From positions 327,501-391,500 of the forward strand of contig JAJOZX010002714.1 of the NCBI GenBank assembly GCA_023014485.1: a stretch of 64,000 bases of DNA, read 5' to 3'. The first letter of the stretch is position 1. Each line of letters opens with the position of its first letter. Made by a program: the position numbers and the translations under genes. Under the pieces are notes generated by a model. The model made no database searches, was not told the DNA's origin, and saw nothing but the letters and a program-made list of their open reading frames with translations. This DNA comes from Bathynomus jamesi. Taxonomy: Eukaryota > Arthropoda > Malacostraca > Isopoda > Cirolanidae. Of the stretch, positions 63,134 to 64,000 are shown in pieces.

Positions 63134-63484
63134 GAGGGGCGACAAGCTTGACCTTCACGAAAAGAGAAATCATCGCGCGGAACCTTTGTAAGGTTGTGTA
63201 TATATATATATATAATATATATATATAATTATATATTATATATAAAGTGATATTTCTTCATTCTTTCAACAGTTATTTGAAAATGGAGAATGGAATTTAT
63301 TTCTTTAACATGAAAGACATTTGTAATTAATTATAATAATATAATAATACAACTATTACTATTATTATCAGTAGTAGTAGTAGCAGTAGGCCTTAGAAAT
63401 AGTAGTACAGTAGTAGTAGTAACATTTTATGTTCATACTTACAATAATATAGGCCAAAGTCTTTTTTCTGTGACTAATCTCCAT
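27786..63484 (-). CDS. ENPP: ectonucleotide pyrophosphatase/phosphodiesterase, ENPP1/3-like (14 coding exons)
   Basis: Assembled by eye from 14 exons with GT..AG borders, about 752 residues, close to ENPP1/3 minus their somatomedin-B pair. The family hydrolyses pyrophosphate and phosphodiester bonds of extracellular nucleotides such as ATP. Residues 1-8 are cytoplasmic, 9-31 a hydrophobic signal anchor (type II ectoenzyme). The phosphodiesterase domain has the two-zinc site: D68 (ISLDGF), nucleophile T104 (SSTFPNHY), D224 and H228 ([11 protein letters not shown]), D271/H272 (ADHGM), H376 (GLHGYD). The nuclease-like domain spans about 480-752, with an EF-hand-like [10 protein letters not shown] loop. 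Between anchor and catalytic domain there are about 30 residues with one Cys, so no somatomedin-B repeats. Two problems: exon 4 ends in phase 2 while exon 5 starts in phase 0, and exon 6 needs one more A near 45261-45264. Both are one-base deficits at short homopolymers, so either assembly error or decay. Introns 1, 3, 7, 9 and 13 are transposon-filled. Confidence 0.9.
28278..28322. repeat. (TA)n microsatellite
   Basis: TA run directly abutting the mariner element. Similar runs border most TA-inserting elements in the window. Confidence 0.9.
28325..29233 (-). mobile_element. mariner-like element, internally deleted
   Basis: Perfect inverted ends of about 34 bp beginning CAGGGCGTCCCAAAAAAATG, flanked by TA. 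The minus strand encodes an intact N-terminal DNA-binding part ([19 protein letters not shown].. to [15 protein letters not shown]), then jumps to the C-terminal [20 protein letters not shown] and ends FENRR. The central segment holding the first two catalytic Asp residues is gone. It lies in ENPP intron 13. Confidence 0.9.
29234..29303. repeat. (TA)n followed by (GT)n
   Basis: Compound dinucleotide run at the right edge of the mariner-like element. Confidence 0.9.
29325..29445 (-). mobile_element. LINE 3' tail
   Basis: Reverse complement of the tail at 18850-18940 (ACATCTTTATTGCAGATCAT, then TAGCCACTTAACCTAACATA). Confidence 0.6.
29509..29602. repeat. Penelope-like terminal palindrome, short form
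   Basis: Arms of about 35 bp starting TAAGCAAACAACCACAAGGA enclose a loop containing GAGCGCTTTCG. It is a shorter version of the 83-bp-arm palindrome at 58285-58450. Confidence 0.75.
29660..30335 (+). mobile_element. non-LTR element 3' end
   Basis: Begins with a C-terminal coding remnant [18 protein letters not shown] followed by a stop, as in LINE C-termini. It continues through a 3' UTR (GGATAGATCCCACAGCTC and onward) to about two 22-bp units and the GTAAAAATTGG tail shared with 366-660. Confidence 0.65.
30340..30475 (+). mobile_element. SINE-like fragment
   Basis: GTGGTTCGGAACCCACGTAA then TTGTAGGTCCCCTCCG matches the body seen at 44885-44945 and in the inverted fragment at 5019-5090. 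A TACA/TATA microsatellite follows. Confidence 0.5.
30480..30566. repeat. TATACACATACATACA microsatellite
   Basis: Repeated TATATACACACATACATACA units in ENPP intron 13. Confidence 0.85.
30669..30825 (-). CDS. ENPP: ENPP coding exon 13
   Basis: Acceptor ATTTTCCCCAG, donor GTGAGT, phase 2 in and phase 0 out. Encodes [16 protein letters not shown] and [12 protein letters not shown], matching the family's IPTHFF..L..C and LDTLAFILPH blocks. Confidence 0.92.
31623..31830 (-). CDS. ENPP: ENPP coding exon 12
   Basis: Acceptor AATTTTGCAG, donor GTAAGT, phase 1 in and phase 2 out. Encodes [10 protein letters not shown].., [14 protein letters not shown] and [17 protein letters not shown], the last being the EF-hand-like calcium loop of ENPP proteins. 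Confidence 0.92.
31972..32154 (-). CDS. ENPP: ENPP coding exon 11
   Basis: Phase 1 in and phase 1 out, donor GTTTAT. Encodes [18 protein letters not shown], the conserved PLWTS(F/Y)T element of the nuclease-like domain, and ends [11 protein letters not shown]. Confidence 0.92.
32295..32427 (-). CDS. ENPP: ENPP coding exon 10 (nuclease-like domain start)
   Basis: Acceptor TTTCTATAG, donor GTAACC, phase 0 in and phase 1 out. Encodes [15 protein letters not shown].. to PWGIPQ and [10 protein letters not shown], parallel to the human LTVAEE..PYGRP region. Confidence 0.88.
32529..32656. mobile_element. palindromic MITE (family of 27168 and 45827)
   Basis: Two inverted arms carry GATTGGTTAGGTTAAGTCGT and GATATTTTCGTTA with a four-base centre. 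The outer ends GGTA(T/C)TTTTCC.. pair with GGAAAAGTACC. In ENPP intron 9. Confidence 0.75.
32697..33379. mobile_element. long foldback element
   Basis: Arms of about 300 bp run inward from AAAAAGGAAATAATAGCAAT and meet near 33000-33080. They agree almost everywhere (for example GTCCGGACGGCATATTATTA against its inverse). No coding content. In ENPP intron 9. Confidence 0.85.
33380..34262. other. intronic, nothing recognised
   Basis: Part of ENPP intron 9 without supported features. Confidence 0.4.
34263..35043. mobile_element. hAT-type non-autonomous element
   Basis: Ends CAGTGGCGACT..AGTCGCCACTG, with a perfect 8-bp target duplication GTAACTAG at 34255-34262 and 35044-35051. The 781-bp AT-rich interior includes a TTATAGTCAAATT triplication near 34826. 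In ENPP intron 9, some 60 bp from exon 9. Confidence 0.9.
35104..35199 (-). CDS. ENPP: ENPP coding exon 9 (linker)
   Basis: 32 codons between a GGTAG acceptor and a GTAAGA donor, both phase 0: [13 protein letters not shown].. to [10 protein letters not shown]. Low conservation is expected for the linker between catalytic and nuclease-like domains. Supported mainly by phase and splice sites. Confidence 0.7.
35475..35560 (+). mobile_element. tRNA-like SINE head
   Basis: GTGGAGTAGTGGCTAG resembles an A box and GTGGGTTCGAATCC a B box, about 35 bp apart. A TA-rich run follows. Stem pairing is incomplete, so it is not called a tRNA gene. Confidence 0.5.
35688..35760 (-). mobile_element. tRNA-like SINE head
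   Basis: On the minus strand GGTAGCTCAGTGGTTACAGT is a good A box and GTTGATTCGCTCC a weak B box. It faces the unit at 35475, and the pair fills ENPP intron 8. Confidence 0.5.
35812..35994 (-). CDS. ENPP: ENPP coding exon 8 (end of catalytic domain)
   Basis: Acceptor CAATCGAACAG, donor GTATTT, 61 codons, phase 0. Encodes [16 protein letters not shown] and [20 protein letters not shown], the conserved closing segment of the phosphodiesterase domain. Confidence 0.95.
36257..36296 (-). ncRNA. hammerhead ribozyme motif, mirror copy
   Basis: The palindrome places an identical motif on the opposite strand: same core, stem II, GAAA and stem I. This strand is the ENPP sense strand, so the motif would be transcribed within intron 7. 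Confidence 0.55.
36305..36344 (+). ncRNA. hammerhead ribozyme motif (minimal type I)
   Basis: Core CTGAGGA (36311-36317, fits CUGANGA) and GAAA (36329-36332) flank a stem II GTC-ATTA-GAC. Stem I pairs GTGTTC (36305-36310) with GAGCAC (36339-36344), all six positions including one G-U. Stem III is the self-complementary AGCGCT (36332-36337), as in minimal Penelope-type hammerheads that are thought to act as dimers. The predicted cleavage is after T36338. Confidence 0.6.
36734..37170 (+). mobile_element. Tc1/mariner-like relic
   Basis: Begins TA-CAGGGTGTCCCAGAATTAA. Further on the plus strand reads [37 protein letters not shown] and [11 protein letters not shown], the middle of an IS630-type DDE domain with the QQD Asp replaced by Glu. 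The right end is not recognisable. Confidence 0.7.
37200..38560. other. intronic, nothing recognised
   Basis: Part of ENPP intron 7. It holds a short (CAT)n at 37543-37562 and homopolymer runs only. Confidence 0.4.
38569..38690 (+). mobile_element. SINE/LINE-type 3' tail and (TA)n
   Basis: CCACCAGCTTGACCTTTGTG, then CGGAACC.., AACGAGGTGTATATA. The same tail ends the LINE at 63030 and the SINE at 39080. Confidence 0.6.
38699..38768. mobile_element. 70-bp Tc1/mariner-type MITE
   Basis: TA-flanked inverted ends TGGTGTCC..GGACACCA with further pairing (AAGTCCTGT/ACAGGACTT). (TA)n on both sides. Confidence 0.7.
39080..39300 (+). mobile_element. tRNA-derived SINE
   Basis: A-box-like GGTAACCTAGTAGTTAAGA, B-box-like TGAGATCGAGTCC, body GACTTTGTAATTTGACCG and TCGTGGTTCGGATTGCACGT, then a tail GACAAGCTTGACCTTCGTC and (TA)n. 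The body is shared with 53920-54010. Confidence 0.75.
39345..40333. mobile_element. head-to-head mariner pair (composite inverted element)
   Basis: Both outer ends read CGAGGGTAATTCGATAAGTA-like sequence. The left arm encodes on the minus strand a mariner C-terminus ([35 protein letters not shown]). The right arm encodes the same region on the plus strand, preceded by more N-terminal text ([20 protein letters not shown]) and broken by frameshifts. Two deletion derivatives therefore meet at their 5' sides near 39745. Confidence 0.8.
40345..42192. mobile_element. Tc1/mariner-type foldback element
   Basis: TA-flanked ends CAGCGTGTCCCAAAGAAATG pair with the inverse at 42165-42192. The arms remain complementary for about 300 bp (for example ATTTTCTAATATTTT and AAAATATTAGAAAAT near the centre). 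The left arm is interrupted by a hAT insertion at 40389. Confidence 0.8.
40389..41502 (+). mobile_element. hAT element nested in the foldback, transposase C-terminus only
   Basis: Ends CAAAGCTGGGCAC and GTGCCCACCACTG, with a perfect 8-bp duplication GATAATAC at 40381-40388 and 41503-41510. Subterminal GTTAACGGATTAACG-type arrays occur on both sides. At 41110-41323 the plus strand encodes [20 protein letters not shown] and [11 protein letters not shown], the hAT dimerisation region. The rest of the transposase is absent. Confidence 0.9.
42194..42246. repeat. (TA)n microsatellite
   Basis: TA run linking the foldback element and the intact mariner-like element. Confidence 0.9.
42247..43440 (+). 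mobile_element. mariner-like element, complete
   Basis: Perfect inverted ends of about 36 bp beginning CAGGGTGGGCCGTAAGTTTC, TA target duplication and (TA)n on both sides. It contains one uninterrupted transposase gene. All parts needed for autonomy appear present, and identical ends suggest recent arrival. Confidence 0.93.
42319..43374 (+). CDS. mariner-like transposase, intact, 351 aa
   Basis: Cuts and pastes its own element via the terminal repeats. Residues about 5-110 form two helix-turn-helix parts ([14 protein letters not shown], then [19 protein letters not shown]). [13 protein letters not shown] follows. The DDE/D catalytic domain shows [20 protein letters not shown] and [16 protein letters not shown], with 43 residues between the second and third Asp by my count, close to DD41D-type elements. 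The ATG at 42319 follows the left end by 72 bp, and the stop lies 66 bp from the right end. It lies in ENPP intron 7, on the strand opposite to that gene. Related derivatives sit at 28325 and 48352. Confidence 0.93.
   Translation: MRLTKEQRIEIILMAGSGSSRMVAMNFNRQHGTNITHDTVAKLINKFQKTGNVADQPRSGPRRTATDEDTAATILTALTRSPRKSTRRLSAESDVSRSSIRRILKANKWHPYKLHMAQHLSEDDPDRRMEFCEWALTKVNEDANFSTKILFTDEANFYVNGEVNRQNIRYWSNANPNWLSPTKMQGAGKVMVWAGIWGDRIIGPIFFVSGNLNAERYLNMLQEEIFPSLLNEEGNFPVYFQQDGAPPHYGLHVRRYLDQQQQFPDAWIGRRGPVEWPPRSPDLTPLDFYLWGHLKAMVYQEKIRDINHLKERITNAITSITSTVLMRVHQQWGTRIEMCFQNNGNHVEHII
43441..43492. repeat. (TA)n microsatellite
   Basis: Right flank of the intact mariner-like element. Confidence 0.9.
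43614..43976. mobile_element. foldback MITE
   Basis: Arms of about 130 bp from GGGTTTACGTAATCCAATAA and its partner, sharing GACAATTTCTAGAAAAACAA and TTTATTGTAATAGGC. A CCCTAGAAAGCC-like spacer lies between. Confidence 0.7.
44155..44232 (+). mobile_element. SINE/LINE-type 3' tail
   Basis: GCCACCAACCTGACCTCCAT, GTACGGAACAT, then ACTCGACCTCACTTATA: a diverged copy of the tail at 38600-38670. Confidence 0.45.
44288..44502 (-). CDS. ENPP: ENPP coding exon 7 (last metal His)
   Basis: Acceptor CACATTTCAG, donor GTTAGT, phase 1 in and phase 0 out. Encodes [16 protein letters not shown] through [17 protein letters not shown] to [15 protein letters not shown]; the His in GLHGYD is a zinc ligand. Confidence 0.92.
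44840..44965 (+). mobile_element. SINE-like fragment
   Basis: TAGTTGGCTGGGTGATCGTC through TGGTTCGAATTCCACGTTAA and TAGGTCCTCTCTGTCAT. Same family as 5019-5180 (inverted). In ENPP intron 6. Confidence 0.55.
45048..45281 (-). CDS. ENPP: ENPP coding exon 6 (DHG metal motif), one-base frame break
   Basis: Starts VTDELQK after acceptor AAAAAAAG and continues in another frame as [12 protein letters not shown], then [10 protein letters not shown]. The two frames meet in the AAAA run at 45261-45264, where family alignment calls for one more base. It ends at a GTGAGT donor in phase 1, which suits exon 7. The DHG pair supplies two zinc ligands. Confidence 0.9.
45530..45637 (-). CDS. ENPP: ENPP coding exon 5 (metal Asp and His)
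   Basis: 36 codons beginning [15 protein letters not shown] and containing [16 protein letters not shown], with the zinc-binding Asp and His. Acceptor AATTAG, donor GTATAC, ending in phase 0. Confidence 0.92.
45827..46025. mobile_element. palindromic MITE (family of 27168 and 32529)
   Basis: Full-length hairpin: CCGTTATCTGCCCCGATGAA.. and TGACGATTGGTTAGGTTAAG, with the inverse after GTTAAAAACTAAC. The longest of the three copies. In ENPP intron 4. Confidence 0.8.
46502..46617 (-). CDS. ENPP: ENPP coding exon 4
   Basis: Acceptor TTTTCTTTCAG. Encodes [18 protein letters not shown] and [10 protein letters not shown], the conserved FFWPGS region. The only donor that fits (GTGAAG) leaves phase 2, incompatible with exon 5, where conserved text resumes immediately. 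One G fewer than needed at the AAGG/TTAGG junction would explain it. Confidence 0.88.
46675..47378. mobile_element. hAT-type non-autonomous element with GGAGTCGGAGTCG ends
   Basis: Ends CAGGGCTGTGGAGTCGGAGT and its inverse ending in CCACAGCCCTG, extended by tandem GGAGTC units. A perfect 8-bp duplication CCAAAAAC lies at 46667-46674 and 47379-47386. Nested 20 bp inside the end of the larger hAT. Confidence 0.92.
47161..47209 (+). ncRNA. hammerhead-like motif (weak)
   Basis: CTGATGA (47170-47176), stem II GTCA/TGAC (47177-47180 with 47189-47192) and GAAA (47193-47196) match the hammerhead core exactly. Stem I is weak (three pairs, AAC with GTT) and stem III would be a single pair. It may be decayed or coincidental. 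Confidence 0.3.
48300..49355. mobile_element. foldback element with modular CAATTTGTCTACA ends
   Basis: Both ends consist of repeated units related to CAACAATTTGTCTACA and GATACAATTTGTCTA, arranged so that about 100 bp on the left pairs with the right (GGCGAATTTGTCTACAAC against its inverse at 49330-49355). An inner inverted pair, TTTCTGCAATCGGTTTTCTT and its complement near 49140, suggests layered structure. No protein recognised. Confidence 0.75.
48352..48752 (-). mobile_element. mariner-like derivative nested in the foldback end
   Basis: TA-flanked, near-perfect inverted ends of about 68 bp beginning CAGGGTGTCCCGTAAGTCTG. The minus strand keeps only the transposase C-terminus ([20 protein letters not shown].. 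to GGHFEQIM), similar to the C-terminus of the intact copy at 42319. Confidence 0.9.
51687..52342. other. intronic, nothing recognised
   Basis: ENPP intron 3 between the hAT and exon 3. No supported feature. Confidence 0.4.
52343..52486 (-). CDS. ENPP: ENPP coding exon 3
   Basis: Acceptor TTTATTTCAG, donor GTAAGC, 48 codons, phase 0. It begins [16 protein letters not shown], the segment that directly follows the nucleophile block in the family, and ends [12 protein letters not shown]. Confidence 0.95.
52920..53060. repeat. possible small MITE
   Basis: Imperfect inverted ends TTTGAGGTCCTCCTATTTT and AGGAGGGCCTCATATG. Weak; no target duplication found. Confidence 0.3.
53102..53345. mobile_element. 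Tc1/mariner-type MITE
   Basis: TA-flanked ends CCTGGTGTGTGTATAAAGTA and the inverse ending ACACACACCCTG, with further pairing AACGCG and CAAATCCGAT. In ENPP intron 2. Confidence 0.75.
53385..53535 (-). mobile_element. SINE-like fragment
   Basis: On the minus strand: CCGCTTCCCGTCGGTCAGAA, then CTGGCTGGGTCCGTCCTCTA and AGACCCGTGGTTCAGAT. Same family and layout as 5019-5180. Confidence 0.55.
53838..54025 (+). mobile_element. tRNA-derived SINE
   Basis: Head GCCTCGGTGATGTAGTGGTT..CCCGGGTTCGAGTCCCAG has good A and B boxes. The body GTGAGATCGAGTC.GGGC.AGGACTTTGTAATTT and TCGTGATTCGGATTCCACGT is shared with the SINE at 39080. In ENPP intron 2, about 300 bp from exon 2. Confidence 0.75.
54343..54639 (-). 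CDS. ENPP: ENPP coding exon 2 (anchor, first metal Asp, nucleophile)
   Basis: Acceptor TTAATTTCAG, donor GTATGT, 99 codons, phase 0 at both ends. It encodes the membrane anchor, a short linker, [20 protein letters not shown] and [14 protein letters not shown]. This is the diagnostic ENPP block with the catalytic threonine. Confidence 0.95.
54775..54990 (+). mobile_element. Tc1/mariner-like relic
   Basis: Plus strand reads [14 protein letters not shown], a stop, then [17 protein letters not shown] and LRSPDFI, followed by frame loss. This is the second-Asp region of an IS630-type DDE domain. No ends seen. Confidence 0.65.
55002..56900 (-). mobile_element. non-LTR retrotransposon, longer copy of the 768-2049 family
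   Basis: Begins at its 3' end with GATAGAATAACCTTTATTAA, the family tail. Minus-strand fragments in order: [31 protein letters not shown] and [12 protein letters not shown] (reverse transcriptase fingers and first Asp region), then [13 protein letters not shown] and FADDTT (catalytic loop), then thumb and tail text as in the first copy. Frames are broken repeatedly. A segment of about 200 bp is duplicated in tandem (55575-55750 and 55775-55950). In ENPP intron 1. Confidence 0.8.
56981..57026. repeat. (TA)n microsatellite
   Basis: TA run with one break, upstream of the LINE copy. Confidence 0.9.
57030..58212. other. intronic, no gene recognised
   Basis: Holds a (CT)n run at about 57768-57804 and short CCTAA repeats near 57860. 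Otherwise nothing supported. Confidence 0.4.
58285..58450. mobile_element. Penelope-like terminal palindrome
   Basis: Two exact 83-bp arms with no spacer, starting TAAGCAAACAACCACAAGGA, and (TA)n on both sides. It contains CACGAAAGCGCTCGGAC, the same position as the hammerhead at 36305, but the CUGANGA box is altered (CTTGATAA). Arm length equals that of the 36217 palindrome. Confidence 0.7.
58722..59974 (+). CDS. unclassified protein sharing a domain with the gene at 19202-20007
   Basis: Exon 1 is ATGGAG (58722-58727) before GTAATT; exon 2 begins at 59238 after TTTCCAG and reads [19 protein letters not shown]. It then has [16 protein letters not shown] and, after a one-base frame change near 59368, [40 protein letters not shown], a long charged helical region ([20 protein letters not shown]), an acidic Ser-rich stretch and a basic KKRRR cluster that could be a nuclear signal. 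The LPT..YF..K..W..A.IP..A..K pattern matches the other gene. Function unknown. The frameshift makes this copy doubtful. AATAAA follows at about 60100. Confidence 0.55.
58977..59171. repeat. palindrome of two head-to-head tRNA-like units
   Basis: Arms of about 91 bp (58977-59067 and 59081-59171), exact as far as I can see, with a 13-nt centre. Each has A-box-like TGGTGTAGTGGATAGCG and B box CTGGTTCGAGTCCCAG with an enlarged anticodon region. Same architecture as 21007-21270 but a different tRNA-like family. Confidence 0.8.
60290..61915. other. intronic, mostly unannotated
   Basis: A SINE-like scrap lies at 60385-60445 (TTCAGATTCCACGTTAAACT, as in 44900), (GT)n at 60960-60981 and (TAA)n at 61211-61238. 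No gene supported. Confidence 0.4.
61920..63030 (+). mobile_element. non-LTR retrotransposon fragment (third LINE family)
   Basis: Plus strand reads [21 protein letters not shown], then FANDTK at the position of the catalytic FADD box (second Asp position kept, first changed to Asn). It continues through [16 protein letters not shown] and [12 protein letters not shown], a stop at 62416, then ILRTFKRRD.., [31 protein letters not shown] and [14 protein letters not shown] to a stop at 63028. This resembles CR1/L2-like LINEs. The stop and altered box indicate an inactive copy. Confidence 0.8.
63015..63200 (+). repeat. LINE 3' tail, repeated, with (TA)n and (GA)n
   Basis: Two diverged copies of GAGGGGACAAGCTTGA.TTCA.GAAA.GA.GAAATCATCGC.C.GAAC..TT, at 63018 and 63134, separated by TA and GA runs. 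The same tail terminates SINEs at 39236, 38600 and 44157. Confidence 0.7.
63443..63484 (-). CDS. ENPP: ENPP coding exon 1 (start, cytoplasmic tail)
   Basis: Start codon at 63482-63484 followed by [13 protein letters not shown] and a GTAAGT donor. Phase 0. The basic RKK stretch just before the hydrophobic run fits a type II anchor with the N-terminus inside. It joins in frame with exon 2 ([17 protein letters not shown]). An upstream non-coding exon is possible but not visible. Confidence 0.8.
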
Positions 63485-64000
63485 TGTATGAATTACAGCT
63501 TGATTTGAAATTCTAAGAGGAAAACGATTCACTGCGACACGACCATAATAACTTTAATACTCACGTACGACTTTTTGTTATAGGATAAACACTGAGCCAT
63601 TAGTACTGTGTACTTAAGAAAATAGTATAAACAGTAACAAAATATTTAGTTTGGCGGTAGAAGTACTTTTTGGCACGTAATTTGTATAAACACTCGTCAC
63701 CACGTGAAATAACTTCCAAATCGTTGTTTGTATCCACTCGTTCAAATTTTAGTCGCGGAGGTGAAACCGGTTTTGACAACTACCTATCCAATTAGCTCTC
63801 AAAAAGTATCCGAAAAAGGAAAAAAACATGTCACTTCACCCGTTAATTATAACGATTTAAAAAAAAAAGAACGTTCTTCATTTGTTAGTTAACAGTTATA
63901 TATAATAATCACTCGTCATTTAATTTTAATGGAGTTATTTAAAAATTTGTGTTTATATGATGCTGGTCGGCATTCAAGTCTGATGATGTTGACGGAATGA
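63485..64000. other. upstream of ENPP coding start
   Basis: Should contain the ENPP 5' UTR and perhaps promoter (minus strand). No TATA box or other promoter element can be supported. Confidence 0.4.

Overview
The window looks like repeat-rich nuclear DNA of an animal, most likely an arthropod. It is AT-rich, has spliceosomal introns with GT..AG borders, and carries dense Tc1/mariner, hAT, non-LTR, Penelope-like and tRNA-derived elements plus long (TA)n runs. A few short (TTAGG)-like runs fit an arthropod. The species cannot be named from sequence alone.

The one recognisable host gene is on the minus strand: an ectonucleotide pyrophosphatase/phosphodiesterase (ENPP1/3 type). I could follow it through 14 coding exons from the start codon at 63484 to the stop at 27786, about 35.7 kb. 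It has a short cytoplasmic tail, a type II signal anchor, the full metal/nucleophile set of the phosphodiesterase domain and a C-terminal nuclease-like domain, but no somatomedin-B domains. Two one-base frame breaks (exon 4/5 junction and inside exon 6) leave open whether it is intact or the assembly has indels.

Region 1-27.7 kb (downstream of the gene) is almost all mobile DNA: a 3.3-kb TIR element (261-3567), non-LTR fragments, a 4.2-kb hAT with a perfect 8-bp target duplication (8016-12194), a degraded Ty3/gypsy element with short LTRs (12921-18209), an unclassified small gene (19202-20007), GC-rich hAT MITEs, tRNA-like palindromes, and Tc1/mariner derivatives.

Region 27.7-63.5 kb is the gene, with its long introns filled by insertions. 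Intron 3 holds a 5-kb DUF659-type hAT, which contains a second hAT and a foldback element that itself contains a mariner derivative. Intron 7 holds an intact-looking mariner-like transposase gene (42319-43374), a foldback with a nested hAT, a head-to-head mariner pair and a Penelope-like palindrome carrying a hammerhead ribozyme motif on both strands. Intron 1 holds a TIR element whose gene shares a domain pattern with the unclassified gene at 19-20 kb, plus two different non-LTR copies.

Most Tc1/mariner copies are bordered by TA dinucleotide runs, and an unusual number of repeats (more than a dozen) are near-perfect inverted duplications.
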